Notes under the pieces: generated by a model
What the model saw: only the letters and a program-made list of their open reading frames with translations
Databases searched by the model: none
Told to the model about the DNA's origin: nothing
Source: Oceanobacter sp.
GTDB taxonomy: Bacteria; Pseudomonadota; Gammaproteobacteria; Pseudomonadales; Oceanobacteraceae
Direction: 5' to 3'
DNA: 64,000 nucleotides
Assembly (NCBI GenBank): GCA_002733645.1
Contig: NVWL01000052.1
Coordinates: 1-64,000 of the forward strand
Position numbers and translations under genes: made by a program
In this document: positions 43,734 to 54,400 of the stretch, piece by piece
Layout of the letters: each line of letters begins with the position of its first letter
Numbering within the stretch: the stretch's first letter is position 1

Positions 43734-45548
43734 ATGAATGTAGCTGCGGAGGCGGAGCTTTTGGAGCTTAAGGCTGGCGGGTTTGATGCCATCCTCAATA
43801 ATAGTGAAATGGGCATTGCGATATTGGATGACGCGTTAAAATACCGCCAAGTTAATCGTGTATTAGCTGAATTCAATGGGATTAGCCCTGAACAGCACCT
43901 TGATCGCACCATATGGGATGTCTTGCCTCAACTTGCCCCGGTGGTTGCTCCTGCATTGCAAAATGTACTTGATACCGGAGTCGCCGTGCTAGACCTTAAA
44001 GTCAGCGCTAGCACCCCAAGTATTGAGGGGCGAGAATCACATTGGGAAGCCTCGTATCTTCCTATTGCGAATACCGAAGGCAATACAGTAGGCATATTAG
44101 CCATTGCTCAAAATAGAACGTTCGAATATCAATTAGATCGTGCGAAAAAAGACAGTTACGACTTAGTCCAACGTATTCTTGATAGTCTTTTTACCTTTGT
44201 CGGCATCCTCACTCCGGAAGGAGTTTTAGTGGATGCTAATCGTGCTCCTCTTGAGGCCGCGGGGGTTAACTTACAAGATGTTGTCGGTAAACGGTTTTGG
44301 GACTGTGTCTGGTGGAATTATTCACCTCAGGCGCAGCAACACTTAAAAAAGGCGATAGAACAAGCGGCGCAAGGTCAAACGTTGAGGTTCGATGTTACGA
44401 ACCGCATTGTTGGTGATACTAGGATTACCGTTGATTTTATGTTGTCCCCATTAACTGATGACCATGGAGAAGTGACCCACCTAATAGCCTCTGCTAACGA
44501 TGTCTCGCAACGAAAAAATAGAGAAACCGAACTTACTTATAGTGAAGAACGGTTCAGGCGTGTGTTTGACAGTACGGCTGATGGTTTGTTGATGATTGAT
44601 GATGACGGAAAAATAATATTAGCCAATCACAGTGTCGCGAAAATGTTTGGCTATACCCATAAAGAAATGTACCGCTGTACTGTTGAAGATTTAGTGCCAG
44701 AGCACATCCGGCCACAGCATAAATCTGATCGGAAAAAATACCAGAGTGCGCCGCAAGCGAGATCCATGGGGGCTATGCGTGAGCTTTATGCAAAGCGCAA
44801 AGATGGTAGCCAATTCCCGGTAGAAATCGCGTTAACTCCTTTGCAATTTCCAGAAGGGGTCAGAATTTTAGCCACAGTCGTTGACATATCAATTCAAAAA
44901 GATATTCAAAGTAGTTTAATGAATGCGTTAGCAGAAAAAACTTCATTACTAAATGAAGTACATCACCGAGTTAAGAACAATCTTCAAGTGGTGTCTAGCT
45001 TATTGAGTCTTCAATCACGAGCGGTACCCGATGAGTTGCGCCCATATTTCAAAGATAGTCGTGATCGAATTAAAGCGATGGCGTTAATACATCAGCAGCT
45101 TTATGAACAAAAAGATCATGAGCATGTAAACGCAACTAAATATTCAAGTAATTTGATTAGTTTGATTCGCCGTAGTTACACAGAAAGTCAAAAATGTATA
45201 ACCATTGATTTTAACTCGCAGGATAGTTCCGTTAATTTAACTTTAGATCAAGCCTTACCTTTTGGTCTTCTACTAAATGAGTTACTAGCAAACGCAATAA
45301 AACATGCTTTTAAAGGCATGAATTCTGGTCAGGTGGATGTGTCACTGTATCAGAATGATGAACATACAAGGTTGAAAATTTCTGATAATGGCTGTGGAAT
45401 TCCTGGTGATGTCACCATGGGAAAAACACATTCGTTAGGATTTCAACTTATCCCTGGGTTAATTGACCAGCTTGGCGCTACGCTAAATATCAATAATGAT
45501 AATGGTGCCACTTTCGAAATAAAATTTGCTACTGAGGTTTACAACTAA
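43734..45548 (+). CDS. Multi-PAS sensor histidine kinase (HisKA_2 type)
   Basis: 604 residues, no membrane segment: three PAS domains (about 15-140, 145-260, 265-385), then a HisKA_2 dimerisation region with phospho-acceptor in NEVHHRVKNNLQVVSSLLSL (about 402-421), and an ATPase domain with NELLANAIKHAF and GCGIPGD. HisKA_2 kinases are common in light, oxygen or redox sensing; the PAS ligand cannot be read here. The stop overlaps the next gene's start (TAATG), so the response regulator is made with it. Confidence 0.9.
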   Translation: MNVAAEAELLELKAGGFDAILNNSEMGIAILDDALKYRQVNRVLAEFNGISPEQHLDRTIWDVLPQLAPVVAPALQNVLDTGVAVLDLKVSASTPSIEGRESHWEASYLPIANTEGNTVGILAIAQNRTFEYQLDRAKKDSYDLVQRILDSLFTFVGILTPEGVLVDANRAPLEAAGVNLQDVVGKRFWDCVWWNYSPQAQQHLKKAIEQAAQGQTLRFDVTNRIVGDTRITVDFMLSPLTDDHGEVTHLIASANDVSQRKNRETELTYSEERFRRVFDSTADGLLMIDDDGKIILANHSVAKMFGYTHKEMYRCTVEDLVPEHIRPQHKSDRKKYQSAPQARSMGAMRELYAKRKDGSQFPVEIALTPLQFPEGVRILATVVDISIQKDIQSSLMNALAEKTSLLNEVHHRVKNNLQVVSSLLSLQSRAVPDELRPYFKDSRDRIKAMALIHQQLYEQKDHEHVNATKYSSNLISLIRRSYTESQKCITIDFNSQDSSVNLTLDQALPFGLLLNELLANAIKHAFKGMNSGQVDVSLYQNDEHTRLKISDNGCGIPGDVTMGKTHSLGFQLIPGLIDQLGATLNINNDNGATFEIKFATEVYN

Positions 45549-47962
45549 TGAACCAGCAGCGAGTACTAATTACTGAAGATGAAAGAATTACCGCCCTAGA
45601 CCTCCAATTCGCACTTGAAGAGCTTGGTTTCGAGGTGGTAGGCAATGTTGCAACAGGAGAGGAATCAATTCAAGCTGCGCGTGAGTTCCTTCCTGATTTG
45701 ATTTTAATGGATATTCATTTAAAAACAGACATGCTAGGTACTGAAGCCGCAGATTGTATTGTCTCTGAGCTTGATATTCCTGTTATTTTCTTGAGTGCGT
45801 ATTCTGATCGCTCTGTTATAGAAGAAGCAGGTCAAACAAAACCTTATGGCTATTTAATTAAACCCTATGAGACAAGGGAATTAGACGCCGCTATACAGGT
45901 TGCACTGGCTAAACACAGTGCGGACAAAAAGGTACGTGATAGTGATAGGCGGCTAACTCTTGCATTAGAAGCGGCTAAAATGAGTGTTTGGGATTGGCAG
46001 CAAGAAGATTTTGAGCCGGACAGAGAGGGTAAAGGTTCTAGCTCTCTCATTAGCGAAGCAATGGAAATGCTGATTGATCGTATTCATCCTGAAGATCGAC
46101 ATTATTTAACTGATGATTTGATTGCTAATGGACATTTAGAGTGCTCGCTTCGTCTTAAAGAGAATGAGGCTTCTGAGTATCGTCAAACTCAAGTTTATGC
46201 GTCCATTTTCTCTATGAATAATGGTACTAAAAGAGCCATTGGTGTGGCCAGGGATATTCACGAAGAGTATCTAGCGAGAGAAAAATTAAAGCAAGCGGCG
46301 GTTGTTTTTGAATCAACGTCGGAAGCGATATTGATCACTGATTGTAATCGACGAATAATTTCGACAAATCCTGCATTTACGGAGATTACTGATTATAGTA
46401 TGGAGGAAGTTTTAGGGCGTGATCCTGATGACTTCTTACATGCACGACGAAACAGTGATCATTTTTATCCAAGATTACTGGATAAAGGTACGCACTTTTG
46501 GAACGGTGAAGTTGCCTGTATCAAAAGAACCGGAGGGCGATTTCCGGCGTGGGAGCATATCTCCGGTGTATATGGGGATGATGGTGAAATTATTAATTAC
46601 GTTTTTACGATTTCTGATATTGGTGATTTACGCAGAGCAGAAAAAAGTTTAGCACGAATGGCATTTATAGATTCGTTGACTGGGGTAGGTAATCGAGTAC
46701 ACCTTGAGAGGTCATTAGTTAATGCATTGTCATCTATCTCCGATGAGAAAAGAATAGCTGTGCTTTATATTGATTTGGACGGCTTTAAAGCGGTTAACGA
46801 TACACTAGGCCATGCCGAAGGGGATCGTCTGCTTCAGGCTGTCGCGGAGCGTTTTACTCAATGTGTGCGTGAAAATGACGTCGTTACTCGAGTGGGAGGA
46901 GATGAGTTTGTGATCGTCGTTACCGAGGTCAATGATGAATCGGGTTTAATAGTTATGGCGGACAAATTACTTAAGTCAGTTTCTGAGCCATTTGTGCTTG
47001 CCAGTGAGGTGGTGGAAGTATCTGCTAGCATAGGAATCTCTATTACTACCGATCTTATTAATACGCATGAAACCTTGCTTACTTCTGCTGATACTGCATT
47101 ATTTCATGCCAAACGCCATGGCAAAAATTGTTACCAGTTTTATGACCTGGAGTTGGCCGTAGAATCAAGCGAGCGTTTAAAGATAGAACGAAATATGAAA
47201 GGGGCGTTTAATAACCAAGAAATATGTGTTGAATTTCAGCCTCTGATTAATATAGCGACTAATAAAATTTATGGCGCGGAAGCATTATGCCGGTGGTATA
47301 GCCATGATATGGGAGTTATTTCTCCGGATAGATTTATTCCTATTGCTGAAAAAAGCGATATGATTCTTATGATTGGTGAGCGTGTACTCGAGGAAAGCTG
47401 TAAAGCTTTAAACGATTGGGCCGAACTAGGATTACATGATGTTGTTATTTCGGTGAATGTTTCGGCAAGGCAGTTAAGTGATAAATGCTTTCCTGATATC
47501 GTGAAACGGACACTAAAAAAACATAAAATTTCTCCAGAATTAATTGAATTGGAAATAACTGAAACAGCCATTCAAAATAATCAACATGCAAAAGAGCAAC
47601 TCGATATTTTAAGAGAGTTTGGTGTTCGTTTTGCTATTGATGACTTTGGAACTGGCTACTCTTCGTTAAGTCGCTTAAAGGAGCTTCCCTTTGATCGTGT
47701 GAAAATAGATCGCAGTTTCGTCACTGACTTGTTAACCAATGAAAGTGATAAGGAAGTGTGCAGGGCTATTTTTGCGTTATGTGACGTACTCCATTTAAAC
47801 GTCACTGCGGAAGGCATTGAGAATATACAGCAACTTGATCTGTTAAAAGACATGGGGTGTGGTTGTGCCCAAGGATTTTACTTTGGACGGGCAATGTCTC
47901 CAGATCGTTTTGCAGCTTGGGTGGAGCTGTATTATCAGCGTGGCATTGAACAGCCTATTTAG
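45548..47962 (+). CDS. REC-PAS-GGDEF-EAL response regulator
   Basis: 804 residues: a receiver domain (1-120, phospho-acceptor Asp in LILMDIHL, conserved Lys in LIKPYE), a short linker with a second sensory stretch, a PAS domain (about 245-360), GGDEF (about 370-530, intact RVGGDEF with an RxxD inhibitory site in RENDVVT) and EAL (about 545-800, with GAEALCRW, EITETAI, DDFGTGYSS and AEGIE). Both catalytic motif sets look intact, so it may make and break c-di-GMP. It is the partner of the kinase encoded just upstream. Confidence 0.92.
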   Translation: MNQQRVLITEDERITALDLQFALEELGFEVVGNVATGEESIQAAREFLPDLILMDIHLKTDMLGTEAADCIVSELDIPVIFLSAYSDRSVIEEAGQTKPYGYLIKPYETRELDAAIQVALAKHSADKKVRDSDRRLTLALEAAKMSVWDWQQEDFEPDREGKGSSSLISEAMEMLIDRIHPEDRHYLTDDLIANGHLECSLRLKENEASEYRQTQVYASIFSMNNGTKRAIGVARDIHEEYLAREKLKQAAVVFESTSEAILITDCNRRIISTNPAFTEITDYSMEEVLGRDPDDFLHARRNSDHFYPRLLDKGTHFWNGEVACIKRTGGRFPAWEHISGVYGDDGEIINYVFTISDIGDLRRAEKSLARMAFIDSLTGVGNRVHLERSLVNALSSISDEKRIAVLYIDLDGFKAVNDTLGHAEGDRLLQAVAERFTQCVRENDVVTRVGGDEFVIVVTEVNDESGLIVMADKLLKSVSEPFVLASEVVEVSASIGISITTDLINTHETLLTSADTALFHAKRHGKNCYQFYDLELAVESSERLKIERNMKGAFNNQEICVEFQPLINIATNKIYGAEALCRWYSHDMGVISPDRFIPIAEKSDMILMIGERVLEESCKALNDWAELGLHDVVISVNVSARQLSDKCFPDIVKRTLKKHKISPELIELEITETAIQNNQHAKEQLDILREFGVRFAIDDFGTGYSSLSRLKELPFDRVKIDRSFVTDLLTNESDKEVCRAIFALCDVLHLNVTAEGIENIQQLDLLKDMGCGCAQGFYFGRAMSPDRFAAWVELYYQRGIEQPI

Positions 47963-48064
47963 TTCGTTGCTCGGCTGATTTATACCAGTTCACCTTCATA
48001 CTTTGTCTCGCTCCAATGGCCTTAAATCGTTAATATAGAGCTATTGTCTATGTAGGAGAGAGAG

Positions 48065-48955
48065 ATGAATTCGCCGCAGTCAGGGCTATTTGAAGAACCG
48101 GGACGTAGCTCCCAATACCTTGAATATCAATTGAAGTCAGCTGCTATTGACGATGTTAAAAGCGCCTTGCGTAAGGCATTGCAGCCTGTGCCTGATGTTC
48201 ATATCTTGGTCGCGTTTGGACGTGCCTGTTGGCATAGACTTCAACCTGAGTGGTGTCCTGAACAATTAATGGACTTTAAGGCTCGGGCTTCAGAAAAAGG
48301 GCATGTCATGCCTGGAACTCAGCAGGATCTATTTGTTTGGATTGTTGCTGAAGATCGTGGTGATGTGATGGCCGCCATTGTACAAGTTGCAGAGGCCTTG
48401 GCGAGTGTAGCAGACATCACCCTCGATCTGGACGGTTATAAGACACGTGAAGCCCGAATTATCACTGGATTTGTTGATGGTACCGGAAACCCCAAAGGTG
48501 ATAAAAAAAGGCAAGCTGCGATCATTCCTGAAGGTTCAATAGGCGAGGGTGGCTCTTTTGTCATTGGGCAGAAGTGGACGCACCGTTATAAAGAATTTAT
48601 GAGTTTGAGCGTGCCAGCACAAGAGCAAGTTTTTGGACGTACGAAGGAGACTAATATAGAGCTTGAAGGTACGGCGCAGCCACCTAATTCACATGTTTCT
48701 CGTACAGATATTGATGTTAATGATGTGCCGATGAAAATGTATCGCCGTGGTACGCCTTATGGTAACGCTTCGGATAAGGGACTCTACTTTTTGGCGTTTA
48801 CGTGTGAGTTTGAACGCTTCGAAAATGTGATCGACAGTATGTTAGGTGGCGGTGATGGCGTGACAGATTCGTTGATGGATTACAGCGACTGTCATACGGG
48901 ATCTTACTGGTTTATGCCGTCGCAGCAGGATTTAGATGCGGCTCTGACCAGTTAA
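48065..48955 (+). CDS. Dye-decolorizing (Dyp-type) peroxidase
   Basis: 296-residue haem peroxidase. The hallmark GFVDGTGNP motif carries the catalytic Asp, and the SHVSRTDI segment with its histidine is the probable proximal haem ligand region. RRGTPYG also fits the family. No signal peptide. GAGAGAG precedes the ATG. A strong terminator follows. Physiological substrate unknown. Confidence 0.92.
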   Translation: MNSPQSGLFEEPGRSSQYLEYQLKSAAIDDVKSALRKALQPVPDVHILVAFGRACWHRLQPEWCPEQLMDFKARASEKGHVMPGTQQDLFVWIVAEDRGDVMAAIVQVAEALASVADITLDLDGYKTREARIITGFVDGTGNPKGDKKRQAAIIPEGSIGEGGSFVIGQKWTHRYKEFMSLSVPAQEQVFGRTKETNIELEGTAQPPNSHVSRTDIDVNDVPMKMYRRGTPYGNASDKGLYFLAFTCEFERFENVIDSMLGGGDGVTDSLMDYSDCHTGSYWFMPSQQDLDAALTS

Positions 48956-48989
48956 CGTCGCCTTCGACGTTCATATCTAGCTATCGAAG

Positions 48990-49022
48990 TGCCCGAATAA
49001 CTCCGTTATTCGGGCATTTTTT
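48990..49022 (+). terminator. Intrinsic terminator after Dyp peroxidase gene
   Basis: TGCCCGAATAAC pairs perfectly with GTTATTCGGGCA across a 3-base loop, followed by six T residues. Confidence 0.93.
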
Positions 49023-49043
49023 ATGCGGTTTATTGAGTGGTGT

Positions 49044-50426
49044 TTATTGGATTGTCTTTAGAGGAGAGGCCCATAAGTCGTACTCATCCGCATGATCAAT
49101 CGTGACTTCAATAAAGTCGCCTGGCTGGCAGTCGAAGAATTCATTCATGTAGACCATGCCGTCAATATTAGGCGCATCGGCGATGGTGCGACCAATTGCT
49201 CCTTCATCATCAACTTCATCAATTAAGATGGTCATGGTTTGACCTATACGACGTTGCAGTTTACGTGTGCTGATTTCTTGGGCTTTTGCCATGAAGCGTT
49301 CCCAGCGTTCTTGCTGGATGTCTTCTGGTATATGATCCGGGAGGTCATTGGCTTTTGCACCATCGACAGGGCTGTATTTAAAGCACCCAACACGATCAAG
49401 TTCAGCTTCATCTAACCAATCAAGCAGTGTTTGGAAGTCGTCTTCTGTTTCGCCTGGAAAGCCAACCACAAAGGTAGAGCGAAGGACTAGTTCTGGGCAA
49501 ATCTCACGCCAGCGTTTAATTCGTTCTAATGTATTCTCAGCATGAGCAGGGCGCTTCATTAATTTCAGTACGCGTGGGCTGGCATGTTGGAAAGGAATGT
49601 CGAGGTAAGGAAGAATTTTACCTTCAGCCATTAACGGAATGACGTTATCAACGTGTGGGTATGGGTAGACGTAATGTAAGCGCACCCAAACGCCCATTTT
49701 TCCTAATTCTTCACACAGCTCTAACATGCGTGTTTTTACAGGTTTGCCATCCCAGAAACCAGTGCGGTATTTAATATCAACGCCGTAAGCGCTGGTGTCT
49801 TGAGAAATAACCAGCAACTCTTTTGTTCCTGCATTTACTAAGCGTTTCGCTTCTTCTAGAACATCACCAATAGGGCGACTCACTAACTTACCGCGCATGT
49901 CCGGGATGATGCAAAAGGTGCAACTGTGGTTACAGCCTTCAGATATTTTTAAGTAAGAGTAGTGACGAGGGGTTAGCTTCACGCCTTGAGGGGGGACCAA
50001 GTCGGTGAAAGGGTCGTGGTTTTCTTTTTTCGGTGCCCATTCATGTACGGCGCTCATGACTTCTTCGTAAGCTTGCGGGCCGGTGACTGCGAGTATGCCA
50101 GGGTTCTTTTCTTTGATGAGCTCGGCGTCTGCGCCTTTACCCATACAGCCGGTCACAATTACTTTGCCGTTATTGGTCATGGCTTCGTTGATGGCATCTA
50201 ACGATTCTTGTTTTGCATCGTCGATAAAACCGCAGGTGTTAACGACCACGACATCTGCATCGCCGTAGCTGTTGACGACGTTATAGCCATCCATCTTTAG
50301 CTGAGTAAGAATTCGTTCTGAATCTACAAGGGCTTTCGGGCAGCCGAGGGATACAAATCCAACCGTGCCTCCAGCTTCAAGGCTACTGCCTTCTGTAAGA
50401 GGAATGTTTGAATCCTGATCTGACAT
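49044..50426 (-). CDS. rimO: Ribosomal protein S12 methylthiotransferase RimO
   Basis: Radical-SAM methylthiotransferase modifying Asp88 of ribosomal protein S12. 460 residues: an N-terminal UPF0004 domain ([14 protein letters not shown] and [12 protein letters not shown] with cluster cysteines), a radical-SAM core with [11 protein letters not shown], and a C-terminal TRAM domain. The ATG at 50426 is chosen because GAGG lies about 8 bases upstream; a TTG 21 bp earlier has no such signal. Confidence 0.95.
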   Translation of the reverse strand: MSDQDSNIPLTEGSSLEAGGTVGFVSLGCPKALVDSERILTQLKMDGYNVVNSYGDADVVVVNTCGFIDDAKQESLDAINEAMTNNGKVIVTGCMGKGADAELIKEKNPGILAVTGPQAYEEVMSAVHEWAPKKENHDPFTDLVPPQGVKLTPRHYSYLKISEGCNHSCTFCIIPDMRGKLVSRPIGDVLEEAKRLVNAGTKELLVISQDTSAYGVDIKYRTGFWDGKPVKTRMLELCEELGKMGVWVRLHYVYPYPHVDNVIPLMAEGKILPYLDIPFQHASPRVLKLMKRPAHAENTLERIKRWREICPELVLRSTFVVGFPGETEDDFQTLLDWLDEAELDRVGCFKYSPVDGAKANDLPDHIPEDIQQERWERFMAKAQEISTRKLQRRIGQTMTILIDEVDDEGAIGRTIADAPNIDGMVYMNEFFDCQPGDFIEVTIDHADEYDLWASPLKTIQ

Positions 50427-50505
50427 GGTGCACCTCGTTAGTTTCAATGCGATGTAGCATCGACGAAAAGGCGGGATTGTACCCTGTCAGGTGTGTGAAG
50501 TCAGC

Positions 50506-51420
50506 TTAGCTGATTCTGGCGAGTAATTCTGGAGTGTGGGACAGTACGGTGCAATTACGACCGCTTTCTTTGGCATTATATAAGGCGTCATCCGCGCGTT
50601 TAAGTAGTGTGCTGAAGCCGTTATCGTCGTCGTTCAATTCGGCGATGCCTATACTAACGGTAAGGTCTATATCTAACGGTGTTAGTCTGCTTAGCTCATC
50701 GCGCATCAACTCTGCTTTGTAGTGTGCTTGATTGAGCCCGCAGGGCTCCATTAACACCACAAATTCTTCTCCGCCAAATCGTGCAACGGTGTCTTCTACA
50801 CGACATTGTTCAAAAAGGAATTGTCCTACGTGCTCTAGAATTTGATCACCGACAATATGCCCATGGGTATCATTAATTTTTTTGAAGTGATCAATGTCGA
50901 TCAACATAACGGTTAATGGTGTTTTATGTCGGCGAGCGCGGGCGAGTTTTTGCCCAACGATTTCTAGCATGTAATGGCGGTTAAATAGCCCTGTGAGTTG
51001 ATCGTGCATGGCCATTTTGATCAATCGATCTTGTTGACGCTTGAGTGTCACGTGGGTGTCAACACGCGCTGACAGGATGACAGGGCGTATGGGTTTTGTG
51101 ATGTAGTCAACGGCGCCTATACGCAATCCCATTTCTTCGTCTTCAATGTTCACACGGCCCGTTACAAAAATAATAGGGATATCGCGTGTTTCATCCATGC
51201 TTTTAAGTTCTTCACACACCTGATAACCAGACAGGCCGGGCATTTCAATATCGAGCAATATCAAATCAGGTTTGTACTTTATGGCCATTTCAATGCATTG
51301 CTGCCCACTCATCGCTGTTTTCACGCGATGTTGCTCTTGCAGAACCGCAGCCATCACACGAATGTTTGAGGGTGCATCATCCACAATTAAGACAGTTGAC
51401 TGTTTTGGTTCAAGTATCAT
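50506..51420 (-). CDS. REC-GGDEF diguanylate cyclase response regulator
   Basis: 304 residues. Receiver domain 1-122 with D14/D15, phospho-acceptor D57 and K109; GGDEF domain about 135-300 with active variant GGEEF (216-220) and RxxD inhibitory site (207-210). It is WspR/PleD-like. It overlaps the stop of the upstream hybrid kinase gene by 11 bp, which makes that kinase its likely phosphodonor. Confidence 0.93.
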   Translation of the reverse strand: MILEPKQSTVLIVDDAPSNIRVMAAVLQEQHRVKTAMSGQQCIEMAIKYKPDLILLDIEMPGLSGYQVCEELKSMDETRDIPIIFVTGRVNIEDEEMGLRIGAVDYITKPIRPVILSARVDTHVTLKRQQDRLIKMAMHDQLTGLFNRHYMLEIVGQKLARARRHKTPLTVMLIDIDHFKKINDTHGHIVGDQILEHVGQFLFEQCRVEDTVARFGGEEFVVLMEPCGLNQAHYKAELMRDELSRLTPLDIDLTVSIGIAELNDDDNGFSTLLKRADDALYNAKESGRNCTVLSHTPELLARIS

Positions 51421-54400
51421 TATTATTGCCGTTTAGTTGGTCTAACAAGACTTTCAATCTAGTTTGAGCTTTTGCGTTCTCAAAGGCTGTGATATCTCTC
51501 GCAAGTTGCGTAAGTTGCTCTTCAAGTACTGCATCTCCGTAAGTTTTTAGCATGAAATCTAGACTTTTCTGACTAATGTAATCATTCTGGTTTAAAGCGT
51601 TACTAATTGATAATAGCTCGTGCCGGAGATTCAGGGTGTCTTCATTTGTAGACATTTTGTCACTGTTATCATAAGCAGTTACAAAGCGTTCGGTTTCTGT
51701 ATATAGCTCATCCAAGTGTTCTCGGCATTGTTCGTGTTTTCCCGTACGTATATCTTGATCCATTTGTGCGGCAATGCGTTGAATCGCATCTAGACCTAAA
51801 TTTCCTGCCACACCTTTTAAACAATGCGCCTGATCACGTAAATGGTCGAAGTTATTTTCAGCAATAGCGGAGCGCATCTCTTGCAAGCGTAATGGTTGCT
51901 CACTGCGGAACATATCGATGAGCTGATGCAGTAGTTGTTCATTACCCATTACTCGCGTTAGTGCTTTGCTCTTGTCCCAGATGCCATGAATATTCTTAGG
52001 TATGGATAAGTGTGTAGCATTGGCGTTGTTGGTGTGAGAGTCAGAGTCAGTCGTCTCTTGAGGCGGTACCCATAGTGTGAGTATGTCGAGCATTTGGCTA
52101 GGATCTACCGGTTTGGCTAAATAGTCATTCATGCCAGATGCTAGGCAGCGCTCTTTATCTCCTGTCATTGCGTGAGCTGTCATGGCAATAATGGGTAAGC
52201 TTTGGTTTTCTGTACCGGCCTGCCCTGAGCGGATCGCACGGGTAGTGTCGTAGCCATCCATTACTGGCATTTGGCAATCCATAAAAATTAGCTCGTATTT
52301 ATGCTGGCCAGCAAGAAGTAAGTCGAGGGCTTTTTGGCCATTTTCTGCGATGTCGACGCTTAGCCCCTGAGCGGTTAGCATCTCTTCTGCAACGAGCTGA
52401 TTTACTCGGTTATCCTCGACCAGAAGAACGTGCCGACCATTGAATTTTGTTCGATTATTGGTGGGGCTTACGCGAGAAGATGTTGATTTGAGATCATTTG
52501 GGTTTTTAATTTGTTTTGCTAACTCAAGCACATCGAGAGGCTTAAATACTTGGGCGTGGATGTCGCCAGATTCGATAAATCGATCCGTATCACGAAAGCT
52601 TACTGGGACGATTAAGAGTCGTAGCGCCGTGTCTAAAGCGGTTAAGTGAGCAAGAGCAGAAGCGGAATCACGCCAGTGTTCGCCGGGTATATTGTTGTCG
52701 AGTAACATTAAATCGTACGAATCGTTGCTCGATATTGCTATGTCGGCGGCCTCTGTACCGTTACTCGAACAGGTTACTGTTGCGCCTAACTCCGTTAAAT
52801 GTGTGGATAAGTGTTCACGTGCAGCTTGGTTATGTTCAATGATGAATATATTTATGCCGTTTAAGTTGAGCGCTTCTGTTTCAGCCTCTATAGCTTGATC
52901 GAGCGTAATGGTGGCTGTGAAGCAGCTGCCTTTGTTCGGCTCGCTTTCAACAGACACATCTCCCTTCATACGCTTACATAGATTACTCACGATGGCTAAG
53001 CCTAGTCCGGTTCCGCCAAATTCTCTGGTCGTACTTGAATCAAGTTGATTAAAGGCGTGAAACAAGTAAGGGATTTTGTCATTGGGGATTCCGACACCGG
53101 TGTCCTGTACGGCAATGTCGATAAGCCAATCTGTATTTTGAAGTGTTTGCTTCAGCGAAATGGTCACTTCACCGGTATTGGTAAACTTCACCGCATTGCT
53201 TATAAGGTTGGTCATGATTTGACGAACCCTACTTGGATCTCCTTTCACCATAGGTTGAACTAAATGTCGGCTATCAACAATTAACTCAATGCCTTTATCG
53301 TCTGCCATATTTGCTAAGCTTTCAGCGCAATTGACCATGACTTGGTTGATGTCAAATGTGATGGTTTCTAATTCGAGTTTGTTGGCCTCTATTTTAGAAA
53401 AATCCAGAATGTCGTTGATTAATGCCAGTAGCGACTGAGCGCTATTTTGGGCAATTCGTACTCGATTAAGTTGATCGTCAGTGAGTTGAGTATTTTTCAA
53501 TAAACTCAACATGCCGAGCACGCCATTCATGGGGGTACGAATTTCATGGCTCATTGTGGCCAGAAAATCGCTTTTAGCCTTCGTTGCCGCTTCAGCCTCT
53601 TTTTTGGCGCTCATGAGTGCTGATGCGTTACGTGTTTCTTTAGTGATATCGATGTTGATGCCGACCATCATTTGAGCATAGCCATGCTCATTTTTTATAA
53701 TGGCTGAGGCAGCCCGGATATGCTTCACCTCGTTATCTGGCGTACAAATTCGAAATTCTTGATGAAAAGGTTTACTTTCATTGATGGCTATTTGAATTGC
53801 GCTGACGGCGCTGTCGTGATCATCCGGGTGGAGAGTACTTTCCCAATCGTTAAAACTAAGCTCCTTGTCTTCTTTGATACCATAAAGGTCATACATGCCT
53901 TTATCCCAGGCTACCTCTCCGGTTTCTATGTTGTATTCCCAAATAGAAATACCTGCAGATTCGGTAGCGACGCGTATTCGTTGGTGGCTCATGTAAAGCT
54001 CAGCTTGAGCTGTTTTAGAGTCGGTAATATCCATACGAGTGCCAATGATTCTCAACGGCTTTCCGTGATCGTCTCTTTCGACAATTTTCCCCGTATCGAG
54101 TACCCACACCCAGTGCCCCATTTTGTGCTTCATTCGAGCGGTGCATTCGTAATTGCTGGACTTACCTTGTAGATAGTCTTCTATTTTTCTTTCCGATTCT
54201 TTTAGGTCGTCTGGGTGGCAAAACCTCTTCCATGTGTCGATTGAGATTGGTTCAAGTTCATGGAGTTCGTAGCCAATAATTTCAGCCCAGCGTTCACTTA
54301 AATTACTATGGCCACTGTTAATATTATGATCCCAAAAGCCGACGGCGGTTGATTCAACCATGAGCTGATGGCGTTGCGCTTGAGCAAGTTGTAGAGCTTT

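Noticed and set aside
53720-54172. 150-codon plus-strand frame inside the hybrid kinase gene
   Set aside because: Antisense to well-defined PAS domains; no ribosome-binding site and no recognisable family.
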